Source of the DNA: Sebastes aleutianus
Taxonomy: Eukaryota > Chordata > Actinopteri > Perciformes > Sebastidae
Assembly (NCBI GenBank): GCA_916700875.1
Contig: CAKAKS010000066.1
Span: forward strand, 3,141,742 to 3,205,741
DNA: 64,000 bases
Reading direction: 5' to 3'
The translations under genes were made by a program, and so were the position numbers. Below are positions 45,449-56,430 of the stretch, piece by piece. Positions within the stretch are counted from its first letter, which is position 1. Every line of letters starts with the position of its first letter. Below the pieces are notes generated by a model. It had not been told where the DNA came from and made no database searches. It saw only the letters and a program-made list of their open reading frames with translations.

Positions 45449-46249
45449 CAACCAAACTGCTTGAGCCACTTGCCTGCCAGGGAGGCAAGATGGCCCTCCA
45501 GCCCTCCAGCCAATCAGACAGCTTGGCTCGCGCAGGAGATCACAGGCCAGCTGATCCAGCCTCCCGACTTCTTTCTTCGTCTGCTCTTCTGGAAACTTTT
45601 GGACGCCAGCACAACATCGCCAATCGAGCTCCACGGGTCTGCTGGACAGACAGAGAGAGAGAGAGAGAGATGTTGGATGTGTGGTGTGATTTCAGATTGT
45701 GTGATTATGTGGGACGAATGACACATTGAGTGAAGGGTTAGGATGGTGTGCTTGTATTTAAAGGAATACAATTTTTTTCGGCATTATTTTTCTGAGCTTT
45801 CACACCACTAATAAATGCTTCAACCAATCACGTTGTGCGGAACTGACATATTCAGTATGTACACTATAGTGTACAACAACGAGGAGGCTCCATAGTCTGA
45901 ACCAAGACGGCAAACTTTATTATTCCTTTCAACCTTGACAAAGGCAGCACAGACCAGATCCACTCCTTCTGTTCTTACCTTTCACAATAAAAGCACACTC
46001 AGAGCATTTTGCTTAAAGGAAAATAAATAAAATATCTTACAGTAGTTTAGACTGTACTACCGTTTACCTCAGACAGACGCTGCTCTGGGTCAATAGGATC
46101 CTGCTAGTTGGTCCTCTGCCTGCGCAAATCTATTCAAACCTTTTATTAAAAATGTGTTGCAACTGCCGCAAATTTGCATCACTGTCGGTATGAAAAGTTT
46201 CGATGCAAAATATATTGCAGGTGAGTATTTTGCATTTTTTTTGTTTCAT
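45447..46249. other. Unclassified non-coding DNA
   Basis: Contains a short (GA)n run near 45652-45669. The part 45840-46030 may be an unlisted dispersed repeat. No exon supported. Confidence 0.4.
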
Positions 46250-46375
46250 TTATTCGTCCCATCCACCGGTATGTAAAGGTCAAATAAATACAGGACTTTC
46301 ACTCAGGGGACCGGTGTTCATGTCCTGTGTGAAACCAAAAGTTTAATGATTTTTACTTACGACGTTATGACGTTC
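46250..46375 (+). mobile_element. Family R fragment
   Basis: GTCAAATAAATACAGGACTT, TCACTCAGGGGACCGGTGTT and CATGTCCTGTGTGAAACC match the core of family R. Confidence 0.65.
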
Positions 46376-46919
46376 ATCAAGATACTACGCAATGACTCCA
46401 AGGGCTTCTGCCCAAGTACCAAAATATGACAAGTGCAGTAGGGATGACATCACGTTGGCATTGGAGATATATTGCTGAGCAGCAACACCTGAACCCTGTG
46501 ACCCCACACAGCATCTCTGCTTTGAAAACCCTGCACATTTTGCAAGATTTTTGCTCTGGAAAAAAGGCACCCTCCACCTGTTTTGTACCATAAAAGGATA
46601 CAGCATATTTACCTACAAACACAATATAAAAAATGCAGAATGGAGGTCACTAAAGACGGACATTGATTATTTTTCTGATGTTAAAATGTAACATGTAGCT
46701 CTGTTAAACAATCTGTTGAATATTCCCATTGGTTCTTTTGGTTTCCCAACATATAGAGGAGGACACGTCACAGGATGTAAACTGGGCTCCACCCTTCCTT
46801 CCTCTTGTTTATCATCAGTGCATTGCTACTGTAGTGTGCACAGTGACCAGACTTCATGCTTATTTTCCCTCTTTCAGCTGAACAGAAGCAGTTTGGCTCT
46901 GTAGGCATTCAGCTGCTGC
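46376..46919. other. Unclassified non-coding DNA
   Basis: No gene or recognised repeat. Overlapping reverse frames near 46377-46622 have no domain. Confidence 0.45.
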
Positions 46920-47340
46920 TTCTCTATCCGCGGCGATTTACGATGCCTGAAACGGCAGAATGAGCTTCATCTCACAGATCACCAACGCTACAGTACGAGC
47001 ACGCTCACGCTCGCCTTGGTTTGTATTCGCTGTGACACCCTCGCCCTGTTTTTGTCTCCCAGCCTGCAGCTGGCGGTGGAAGTGCTGATCATGCTAAGTG
47101 GCATGTGGCTGAGATGCAGAAAAACACGCTCGAGTTGTTCTACCTTGAAATTTGCTTTTGCTCTTTCAAAAAAGAAAAATGAGACGAGGGAGGGGAGCCA
47201 GATTTTCCAAATGAGAGGAGTTACAGAAGCCCTATTTTTAGATTTTAATCATCTCTCTGTGAATAGAGGAGAGCAGTTATTTTGGATGTCCAGGTTACTG
47301 GAAATAAAAGTCCTGCATATATCTCCACAGACAAAGTTAG
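46920..47340. promoter_or_regulatory. Candidate conserved non-coding element
   Basis: Unique sequence with TGAAATTTGCTTTTGCTCTT, GGGAGCCAGATTTTCCAAAT and TTTTAGATTTTAATCATCTC. A forward frame of 110 codons is open but has no domain. Candidate by texture. Confidence 0.28.
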
Positions 47341-47441
47341 CTGACTAACAGTAATAATAATAAGACACTCAAGATACTCAAACTGCTTTACATACATGCA
47401 ACAAATATGTGGAGGTCTGTCAAGGCTTGGATCATACTGCA

Positions 47442-47697
47442 GATGTCATACTAACTTGTTGCGAAGGAGGCTAAATAACGCTCCAAACTTGACCTCTGAC
47501 CTCCAGATATGTGAATGTAAATGGGTTCTATGGGTACCCACGAGTCTCCCCTTTACAGACATGCCCACTTTATGATAATCACATGCAGTTTGGGGCAAGT
47601 CATAGTCAAGTCAGCACACTGACACACTGACAGCTGTTGTTGCCTGTTGGGCTGCAGTTTGCCATGTTATGATTGGAGCATATTTCTTATGCTAAAT
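47442..47697 (+). mobile_element. Family A hAT-type MITE, internal fragment
   Basis: Runs from CATACTAACTTGTTGCGAAG, skips from CTCCAAACTT to GACCTCTGACCTCCAGATAT (a deletion of about 60 bases), and ends at TTCTTATGCTAAAT. Both termini are missing. Confidence 0.85.
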
Positions 47698-48109
47698 AAA
47701 ATAATTTAATTTAATAAATAAAAAAAGAAAATATGTTTCCCTCAAAACATATTCAGGTTATGCAGTTTAGTTGTATGAGAATATAATTTTGTGGAAAACA
47801 GGGTTGGTCTTGCTACTCCTACACGGATAGCATGTTTAATAGATGGCTGCAACTCCTCCCACTTTGCGAAGCTGTCAGCCAATCAGAGTTTAGCATTTAA
47901 ATGTCCTGACTCTGACGACAGAGTATTGAATAACTACCAGATATACCTCTTTTTAATAAATCATGCTATGACGGATGTAAACATGTTTTCCTGAGTCATA
48001 GATATGAATTAGACTGAATATTGTGTTAAAAGTAAAACACACACACACAAACATCCGTATATGTCTCAAAACAGCCATCTGTACACGCAAACACACTTGA
48101 TGGCACACA
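47698..48109. other. Unclassified non-coding DNA
   Basis: AT-rich at first; short CACA runs near 48038 and 48101. No gene. Confidence 0.5.
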
Positions 48110-48560
48110 CACTCTGAAGTGAAAATCACATCGCCGTTCTACCGGGAGGGGAGACTGTTGTGTGATTATGATGAACTGGTTAAACTGCAATTACGGCGGC
48201 GAGCGATGGGAGAGGAGACGACAGCAGTTTAGACGACAATTTGGGAGGCGGCTGGCATGGCTGCTGCAGCTGGGGCCTGTTTTAATGCAGTAATTGATAG
48301 ACTCTGCCAGTCACTAGTGGGTTCAGAATTAAAACTCAAATTATCATCATTAGGGACCCCCCCTCTTAATTGCTGCATCAAATGCACATCAGCGTTTTTG
48401 TTTTTCATTATAAAATTACACTTGTGTTATCTAATTTCATCAGCTGCATTGACGGCGTCCACTAAGGTCTCGTCAGTGATTGGAGGAGGATCTCTCCTCA
48501 CACACACACACACACACACACTCCGAGATCATCACACAACACAGTTAATGAACATGTGAT
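48110..48560. promoter_or_regulatory. Candidate conserved non-coding block
   Basis: Unique block with GGTTAAACTGCAATTACGGC, GCAGTAATTGATAGACTCTG, CAAATTATCATCATTAGGG and CTTAATTGCTGCATCAAATG. TAAT/ATTA cores are spaced over 250 bases of otherwise balanced sequence. Ends with a (CA)n run at 48499-48521. Together with the blocks at 22 and 24 kb it is a leading enhancer candidate. Confidence 0.38.
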
Positions 48561-48889
48561 AGATGTCTGTCAGATGGAGGCCCCCCAAAATCACTTTCTG
48601 GTGTTTGATACACACCATAAACACAAAGCAATCCTACTTCACATAAACGCAGTACACACAAGCTGAGAGCGCTCTCGTTTGGATGACTTATGGGTCGCTG
48701 GGAAACGGGAGCGGCGCCCATTTAATGCCTAATAAAGTCCACTCAGTGGTAACGTCTGCGTTCATTGTGGTGACGGCTCTGCACCTTCTCAGATCACGCT
48801 GAAAAACAAAAGGACTTGATCCTCACGCAGGCAGCAGTGCGGATGGTAAAATAGTTCCTATTGCAGAAGTCACAGAATCATCATTTCTT
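48561..48889. other. Unique non-coding DNA
   Basis: No repeat or gene. GCCCATTTAATGCCTAATAAAG near 48717 may extend the regulatory block. Confidence 0.4.
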
Positions 48890-49060
48890 TATTACACGTT
48901 TTTGTGGAATACTCGATTCTGATTGGTCAATCACAGCGTTCTACGGTCTGTTATTTCTTTATAACAGACCGTTGCTATGGGCACAAAGCTGATGTCAGAC
49001 TCTGGCGGACCAGCTAGCGGGTCATTGTTGTAAAATAAACCCTGACAGGGTTACTAGCTG
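48890..49060. repeat. Dispersed repeat with a perfect 12 bp hairpin
   Basis: CGATTCTGATTGGTCAATCA leads into ACGGTCTGTTAT (48943-48954) and, after a 6-base spacer, ATAACAGACCGT (48961-48972), a perfect hairpin. GACTCTGGCGGACCAGCTAG follows. I recognise this as a fish repeat. The hairpin itself is read directly from the sequence. Confidence 0.6.
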
Positions 49061-49082
49061 TACATTATCCCTTACTTATAAG

Positions 49083-49230
49083 ACAAAACAGAATCCACAA
49101 GACCACCGCTTCCCAAAAAAATCACAATAAAACTACATCGCAACAAGGCTCAAACCAAAAGTAGTGGAGGCAAAAATATCAAACTTATAAAATCAGTCCA
49201 CATTTTTCATGCAAGAATGTGAGAGGAGGT
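49083..49230 (+). repeat. Family H diverged direct repeat, copy 1
   Basis: AGAATCCACAAGACCACCGC and GCAACAAGGCTCAAACCAAA then TAAAATCAGTCCACAT correspond to stretches in the same order at 49920-50180. It lies just left of the palindrome. Confidence 0.5.
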
Positions 49231-49472
49231 TTTCAGCCTCTCAGATGTGAAGATTTCCTGCTCTTCTCTGTTTTATATCGTGTTGAGCTGGGTGTCTTTG
49301 GGTTTTGGACTGACAAATCGGGACGTCTGAGGACGTCGCCGTGGGCTTTGAGAGGCTGGGATGGACATTTTCACTGTCTTCTGATATTTTGAGGACTAAA
49401 CGATCGGTCGATTGATCGAGAGAATAATCGCCAGTCTAATCAATGATGATCAATTGTTAGTTGCAACCCTAT
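49231..49472 (+). mobile_element. Family B MITE, diverged copy
   Basis: TCAGATGTGAAGATTTCCTG, TGTCTTTGGGTTTTGGACTG, GACGTCTGAGGACGTCGCCG and the terminus TTAGTTGCAACCCTA match family B at lower identity than the copies at 37457 and 43066. Confidence 0.7.
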
Positions 49473-49865
49473 TTATTTATTATTATCGTTATTATTATTG
49501 ACTTTCTTTTTTAAAGTTATTTATTTTTATTTATTATTATTATATTTTTTAATTATGTATAATTATTTTTATTTTCCTAATTATCTACAATTACTATTAT
49601 TATGTCTAATTACTTTTTATGTATTGTATATACATATATTTTTCATATATATACAAAACAGAAAAAGTAATTAGACATAATAATAGTGATAGTAATAGTA
49701 ATTGTTGATAATTACGAAAATACAAATAATTATAGATAATTAAAATATATAATAATAATAAATAGAAATAATTAACTCAAGTCAATAATAATAACAATAA
49801 TAATAAATAAATACGTAGGGTGTCAACTAACAATCAGGAATGATTAGTCTGGCAATTAGTCTCTG
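49418..49865. repeat. Long palindrome, two arms of about 220 bp
   Basis: The left arm runs from AGAATAATCGCCAGTCTAAT through TTGTTAGTTG and CTATTTATTTATTATTATCG to ATTATGTCTAATTACTTTTT near 49620. The right arm, reverse complemented, reads the same order, including TTGTTAGTTG, TACGTATTTATTTATTATTA and ATTATGTCTAATTACTTTTT. Only about 10 bases near 49635-49643 separate the arms. The outer ends of both arms are family B termini in opposite orientation. Confidence 0.9.
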
Positions 49866-49904
49866 ATAAATGTGTATAATGAAAAAAATAAAAAAAATAA
49901 AATA

Positions 49905-50190
49905 AGTCTAAAAAACAACACTGAATCCACAAGACTAGTGCTTCTCAACATGCATGTTGGATACATATTTGGGATATTTCATTGGTTGCAATGTCCCTTA
50001 AACTTAAAACATATAATACTTGAAAGAAGAAGAAGCCTGCTCAAACTCTGCAGGTGAGAAAATGAAAGAAAAAATCCCGATAAAGCAACAACAAGGATCG
50101 AACCCCAAAAAATGGGGACCAAAACATGAAAGTTAATGTGGGCGTACAAGGAATAAAATCAGACCACATGCAGCGAACGTGAGGCCGAGT
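49905..50190 (+). repeat. Family H diverged direct repeat, copy 2
   Basis: CTGAATCCACAAGACTAGTG and GCAACAACAAGGATCGAACC then AATAAAATCAGACCACATGC match copy 1 in order, with an insertion of about 120 bases between the two matching parts. Divergence is considerable. Confidence 0.5.
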
Positions 50191-50719
50191 GGCGCTGACC
50201 AAAACAACGGTTAAACACTCTGCTGTCCACACAGGAACAAGGTTACACGTCACTCTGGGAACACAACAGCTAAACAGTTGTGAAAGCTACTTTCTCCTCC
50301 GATCCACAGAGTCTCCTTGCCCCCAGCTGATTCTGGGTCTTTGTCTGTGTGTGTGAAGCATCCACACAGAACATACATACTGGAGGTTTCTGCTGAGCAA
50401 GCTGATCTTCCTCCAGACCGACAAGTACTGGGTGCATGTGTGTGTTTTTTCATGGGTGTGTGTGTGCCCTTGACAGCAGTCCTGACCTGCTGTTATCCAG
50501 CTGTAACGCAGTCAAACACTGAACAATCAGCCTCTGCAATGCTGCCAAGCAGTTAGCAAGATGTAAATTAGCATATAGGCTGTCACACAGTGGAGCTAAA
50601 TTGGTCAAATGTAACACAAAACCACTGGTGTCTCCATGAAACCTACATTTCAGACATAAATGGACAGAGCTCTCAATGCAAGAGCAGATGTTTAGCACCT
50701 ATTAAAACATACAACAAAT
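50191..50719. other. Unclassified non-coding DNA
   Basis: No exon or recognised repeat; short GT run near 50457-50466. Confidence 0.45.
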
Positions 50720-51672
50720 TAGGGTTGGGATGATAAACTTATCTCCTGATTCGATACTATCACGATACTTGGGTGTTGATTCCATATGTGTTGAGATTCT
50801 TAAGTATTGCAATTCGATATTGCGATTTATTGCAATTTTTATTAACTTTTTTAACACTAGACCATGGGGAAAAAGTTGAATCATACACCTCTAGGGCTTT
50901 TACTTTGGAAAATATCTAAATTAATAAAGTAAAAATGTTTGATTTTCAGCATGTATGTAGTCAGAGATGTCCTATACATATATGTATTTTGTATATACAG
51001 TTTGTTAACATCTTATTTTGAAAACCGGACGTAATCACACGTGTCTACTTCCTCTAACTTCTCCAAGGTCGTCTCTAGCTCTCCCGTCAGCTCCATTCTC
51101 TTTATCCATCCATGATCAGCTCCATCGGGGCCGTTTGAATGCATTTAACATAAATGTCAGTATCTGGGTGCTCTACAGTTGTAGCATCGGCTAATTTGAC
51201 CACGGAGATGAGAGTGACGGCCGGCTCGACCGCAACGTTACCGCAATACGATAACGTTTCCTGTCCATGACGGAGTTAGCATGCAGCCTTAGCCGTGATG
51301 TCTAGCTCTGCTTTTCCTGTTAATGTGTGAAACCCAAAGTGTTTCCATCCTTTACTGGATGTGTAGTGTTTACCACGCTGGATTTAACATGTGAGGGTGC
51401 AGGTCGTATCCACGTGGACCCTCCGCCGTTTTCTACTTTTTCATTTTGGCTCGTGGCGACCGGCTGCGTTTTGTTTTGGTTGACGGATACGGAACGGATA
51501 TGACGTCACGTTACTCAGACTACAACAATAAAAGCAGTAACTTCCTTCTACCTCCGTATAGACTCAAATGAAGCAAATCAAATCAAATCAAATATCGATT
51601 CTGGCATTAAAAAATCTATTTCAAAATCGTAAAAAAAAAAACAGTAGGTGAATCGATTTTTTTCCCCCATCC
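50720..51672 (+). mobile_element. Family E element, copy 2
   Basis: Starts TAGGGTTGGGATGATAAACT and ends GGTGAATCGATTTTTTTCCC then CCATCC. The reverse complement of the right end, GGATGGGGGAAAAAAATCG, is only loosely related to the left. It aligns with 35468-36432 through most of its length, and has a short (AAATC)n run near 51588-51605 and an A-run near 51630. No transposase. Confidence 0.82.
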
Positions 51673-52853
51673 TTTATATATGTTTTTTTGTTTGTTTGTT
51701 TTCATCTGTCTTCCTAGTTCCAAAACCAAACCATCTCAGAGGGTAAAAACGTGGGATGTTTGTAAAGTGTGACCTTCAGTCTATAATAAATATAAATAAA
51801 AGAAGCATAAAAAGACGTGGGTAAGGTAGACAAAGCACCAGATTTGTTTGGAAGCTGTTGACCGAGGAAAAACATCACAATGTTATTTTATTGTCTATAA
51901 AATAAATCTGAATTTCCAACGTTCACAGTAGCATCTTTCAAAAGCTTCCTGTAAGCGGCGGCGTGTTCAGGGTGCCGCCGTTCTACACTAGAAACACAGA
52001 ACTGTGTCTGCAAGAGCTCCGAACACAGAGTCCTTCTTCTTCTTCAAGAGTATCTGCCTCACTAAAATCTGGCCCAATTAGAGAATATTAATGATTGTTA
52101 AATGTGCATATGCTGGAGCTGGAAAATGGGAAGGTTAATAGACAGGCAGCGTCACACGATCACATTTATCAGTTTCTATTTATCTCTCCTTGGGAGGTGG
52201 CAGGTTTACAGTAAATACCTTCTGTCCCCCTAATTTCCTAATGATGGTGATAATGATGGAGAATGGCGCAGTCATTAGCAAGGACAGGCTCTGTGCATCA
52301 CTCTGTCAGCTACGTCTCTCCCAGGCCCGCAATGAGAAGTGATGGGGCCCAGCTGTTCCCCACATCCTCTCCCCAAACTCAACCTCTCCCAGAGACCCAG
52401 AGAGATAAAGAGAGAGAGAGAGATAAAGAGAGAGGGGGAGGGAGGGAGAGGAGGTAAGAAGAGGACAGAGAGACACAGAAAGTACAAACATCGAGAGACA
52501 AAGAAGAGAAAGGAGACCTGAATACCTGCCAACCAACAGAGGACACAAAATGTCACAGGATTGTTATTAAGAAATTAGCCCATTAGCTGACTTAGCTCAA
52601 CAAAACCATCCATGTGTCTCCACTAAACTGTTCTCACAGGTGTCCCCTGCAAACACAAGCACACGCCTTGTTCTCTGATAGCAGTCTGCATACTAACGCT
52701 TTGCTGGGAGACTGTTGGCTCCATGTTAACATGTTAGTATACGCCTTATTGACTGATAGTTGTCTACAATCTCACATTTAAAAGTAGCTAAAAAATATGT
52801 TGACAAAAGCTGCTTGCATATGCTTCAGCATGCTGAGTGACACTAGCATCATG
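51673..52853. other. Unique non-coding DNA
   Basis: Nothing gene-like. 52050-52300 is balanced and could be regulatory (GCACTCTG-free, with CTAATTTCCTAATGATGGTG). A (GA)n-rich stretch lies at 52401-52450. Confidence 0.4.
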
Positions 52854-53070
52854 CAGGGTTTCCACCAGAAAGGTTGTTAGAAGCAGCTTTTAGTGGCGAA
52901 GTGCGGCCAGAGAGTACCCACAGCCAATCAGTCAACAGATCCTGTGACTCCTGTAACATGTTGACCTATATGTTACAAAGAATGTCTTCCCGCCTGGAAC
53001 ACATGAATACCCCCCCCGGCCGCAGAATAATGTAATTATTGCGGCAAGCCGCACTTCGCCGCTGCCTGGT
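52854..53070. repeat. Repeat-like segment with inverted GGCGAAGTGCGGC
   Basis: Starts CAGGGTTTCCACCAGAAAGG. TGGCGAAGTGCGGCC near 52893 is inverted as AGCCGCACTTCGCCG near 53048. The shape suggests a small MITE, perhaps hAT-type because of the CAGGG start, but no clear matching terminus is seen. Confidence 0.45.
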
Positions 53071-53096
53071 GTGACTGCGGCATAAAACAGTCCACC

Positions 53097-53602
53097 TTAA
53101 AGGTCCCATATTGTAAAAAGTGAGATTTTCAGGTCTTTTATATTATAAAGCAGGTTTAAGTGCTATATAAATACTGTTAAACGATCAAACGCGCAATATA
53201 CGGAGAAATACACACAACCCTTATTCAGAAATTGCGTGTTTGAAACAAGCCGTTAGGATTACTGTCCGTTTGTGATGTCACAAATATACAATATTTAGAC
53301 CATTACATGGTTTTAAACGTAAACATTCTAAATGTGGCCCAGTTTATTTCCTGTTGCAGTCTATGTGAATAACATCAGCTGACAGGAAGTAAACATGGAC
53401 CCAAGCTGTTGCCTAGCAATGCAATTCCATTGAACTGCACTAAAACGGAGCGTTTCAGACAGAGGGTAAATACAGGTATATTCAGGCAGACAGTATGAGG
53501 AAAATAAAGTGTTTTTTGAACATTACAGCATGTAAACATGTTCTATTAGAAACACAAAATACAAGTATGAACCTGAAAATGAGCACGATATGGGACCTTT
53601 AA
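53097..53602. mobile_element. TTAA-flanked MITE, 506 bp
   Basis: The left end is TTAAAGGTCCCATATTGTAA and, 10 bases on, GATTTTCAGGT. The right end, reverse complemented, is TTAAAGGTCCCATATCGTGC and then TCATTTTCAGGT. TTAA flanks both sides. This is a very common percomorph MITE, best explained as a piggyBac-like derivative. No coding capacity. Confidence 0.88.
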
Positions 53603-54659
53603 GTGAACCTAAGCAGAAGTTGTGGCTATCTTTGGGGCTAACGTTAAGTACACAACCTACGAACTGAGTTATTCCTTAAAGGAGTTTGCTACTTGTATAA
53701 CACATTTTAGTTTAAAAAACATCATAAAAATCCATAATTACCCGAATTGAACGATTTTGTTACCACGATAGCATCGCAACCATGCAAGACGCAGTCACGA
53801 AATTTTACAAGTGTGTAGTTGAGATCAAAATGAAGGACAAGTTTTAAGATGGGTTTGATCCGAGCAAGGGTGGTGTGATCCCATCGCAAGATGGTGTCTA
53901 TTTTGCATCTGTTTTAGACTATATCGGGGATTTCCATAATCTGCATACTAACCCATTAGCATACCTCATGTTGAGTGGTGTTTTTGAGGTGCCTTGAATT
54001 TTAGAAAGTTTTTACATGTTTTGTTTGGCAACCGCCTTAGGCTTCATGCTAAAGTTGCCTTCACATGATAAGAAATTTTCTCTTTGCTCACCGTGAGTAG
54101 GGTGCAGACCTTTGCAGAGGCACAGCACAGCACAGCGCAGGTGTAATATGCCATTAAAAAGTGTGTAAGGAACGGCATTCATTGTTTTTAGGTAACAACA
54201 ACAGTTGCAGCAGTTATCTCATTGGTTGCGCTTTAAAAGGTCAGAGGTAACCGAGGTTGAAGTTGAAATAATTTTAATTTTGAATGCAGTGCTCGGTGGC
54301 ATTTTGATAGGAAAACAATGGCACAGTCAGCGCAGAGTGATTTTACTGCTGCACATGTGTGTGTGTTAAGTAACAGGAGTGTGCATGCTACTGCTTTAAT
54401 ATGCTGAGTGATAGTAGCCTCCTTTATATTGTAGGTTGTAGTAGTAGGCTTTGTACTAACACATTAGCTCATTCTCCTCCTAAAATGTCCTGTTGTTCTG
54501 TGCACCTTAATCACCAACCGTCATTTTATTTTAACATCTCCTTCTCTTCCACTCTCTCTCTCTTCTCTCTCATTGCACTTCTTTTTATTGTGCACGCTCC
54601 CTTTGTCTCCACCGTCTCAATTAGTAGTCGACACCACATGCACTACTATCAGCCTAGCG
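53603..54659. other. Unclassified, partly repeat-like DNA
   Basis: 53740-53960 (GCAAGACGCAGTCACGAAAT, GTGTGTAGTTGAGATCAAAA) may be another dispersed repeat, without a second copy here. The rest shows nothing gene-like. A short CT run lies near 54553-54570. Confidence 0.4.
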
Positions 54660-55150
54660 GAACATGTTACAATTAGAGCTGATAGCCAAATATTCCTCTT
54701 TTCCAATAGATTAATTTGAGAGGGAGGCTTATCGGGGCAGGCCTTCCTTGTCCTGTGTAGAGATAGCTTTCAGTAAAAAGAACGCTGCTGTGAAGTCATC
54801 TGAAAGGAAGGCAACCATTATCTGAATGGACGTTAAACACTCGGGATCCACTCTATAAATTCAGAGGAGACTAAAAAAGAACATTTTCATTTGTCTTTCT
54901 TCTCCTATTAGCCGTCATTTTTTCTCTCGTTAATCTTTGTGTGCCAAGTGTTAAATCCTTCAGAGGAACGTTCTGACAATTGGACGCCGAGGCGCGGCTG
55001 ATAATGCACTGTGTAAACCTAAAGTTGAATAAATTATGCCGGCACAAAAAAAATCAGTGTGGCTGTTTTAAAACTGGTGACGTTCAAAAATTTCAAAGTC
55101 ACCTCTGATGAATAGCGCAGGGTGATTAATTCATGATGGGATACGCCACC
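54660..55150. promoter_or_regulatory. Candidate conserved non-coding block
   Basis: Unique sequence with CAATAGATTAATTTGAGAGG, GCGGCTGATAATGCACTGTG, GTTGAATAAATTATGCC and GGGTGATTAATTCATGATGG. It has no repeats except an A-run near 55048. A plausible enhancer; conservation untested. Confidence 0.33.
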
Positions 55151-55509
55151 TTGTCAGGCCGAGCTCTTCACTGGGTAATGGCAACACATGCATAATAGAA
55201 CAGTGGTTCTCTGCCTCCCCTCGTTGTCTGAGTGACTTCAGAGGAATTAAAAATGGAGCCATCAAATTACATCTGTTGTGTTACTTTGTTCAAACAGGAA
55301 AGTGGATCATATCAACGCAGGTTGTCTGTCTCTAACGCAGTGAAAGGCTGAGAGGAATAAAGTCAACAAGTTTGTGAAAAAGGCCGTAAAAGGTTAAAAT
55401 AGGAGGGATTTGGTTTGGGTTTTGTAATGGGCTTGAATGCATATCATGACCAACCACATTAGATCCCACACGGCAGTTTCTGTTGGTATACATCCCATGA
55501 ACAGCAGTT
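55151..55509. other. Unique non-coding DNA
   Basis: No gene or repeat seen. Confidence 0.45.
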
Positions 55510-55960
55510 CATGAAATAGTCACGAAGACACAAATTTGGCTGGACTGTTTGGGCCAGCCCTACAAACGCAAAAGTCTGTCACTGAGTGATGAAGTTACAC
55601 GATTGGTCGGCCGAAAAAAGGCGGGAACAGTCCTTTATGCAAATGAGCCCGTCCAGAGTGACGCAGCCGGGTCACTAAACTTGGACCAAACAGTCAAACT
55701 AGGCGATCTAGTTGTAAAACCAGATATAGCAGTGGCATCGCCTATTTCTCCCTTAAAATGTATTCAGAAGTAGATTTTGGTGGATTGTTTAGACGGAATA
55801 ACAGAAAGTTTACGAGCAGGCCACCATGTTGTTTACGGTTTGAAACGGCGAGCAGAAAACCAGGAACCACTCAGGTGCATTCCACGATAGGGTACGTCAA
55901 CGCTTGAACGACCAGTTAAGTGGAGCAGCGCGTCCCCTAGTGTCCTCGCCGGACCTGGTG
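55510..55960. repeat. Probable dispersed teleost repeat
   Basis: Contains CAGTCAAACTAGGCGATCTA, GATATAGCAGTGGCATCGCC, GTATTCAGAAGTAGATTTTG and ACGAGCAGGCCACCATGTTG. I recognise it as repetitive from other percomorph sequence. The 74-codon frame inside is not a gene. Confidence 0.5.
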
Positions 55961-56139
55961 GACATGTTCCGCTGGATTTAACATTATAGACATGACCATT
56001 GACTATTAGTATAACAGTTTAGCCACAAATTCACAGACTGACCGTACACGGTCTAGACATGTATTTGGTTTTGACCAAGTCTTGTTTCGTGATGGTCAGC
56101 ACGAAATCAATTTGTATGTAATACATGTAATTGTAAACC

Positions 56140-56430
56140 AGGAAGTATAAAGAGCGGCGTAGCAAGGAGGTCGGGGTGGATGGGTGGGTCCAATAACACA
56201 GGACCTTCACCCTCGTACCCCGTGTGAAAGCACAAACATTTATTTATTTTAATTTATGTGCGTAGCTTAATAACGTAACAAACATTGTAATATTTAGCCA
56301 AACCATGATGTTTTTTATTAAATCTAACCAAGTAGTTTTTTTATTTTGTCTTAATTTACTACATAAATTTGTCGTTTATCATATAGCTTTCGTACTTAAG
56401 TTACATAACAAAATTCACTCTTTGATATTT
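56140..56430 (+). mobile_element. Family R dispersed repeat, copy 6
   Basis: GGAAGTATAAAGAGCGGCGT, GAGGTCGGGGTGGATGGGTG then GGTCCAATAACACAGGACCT and AATCTAACCAAGTAGTTTTT match the family in order. The GTGTCCCGTGTG core is partly deleted here. Confidence 0.68.

Noticed and set aside
45154..45729. Forward open frame of 191 codons
   Set aside because: Spans two CA microsatellites (Thr-His runs) and a GA run; not a protein.
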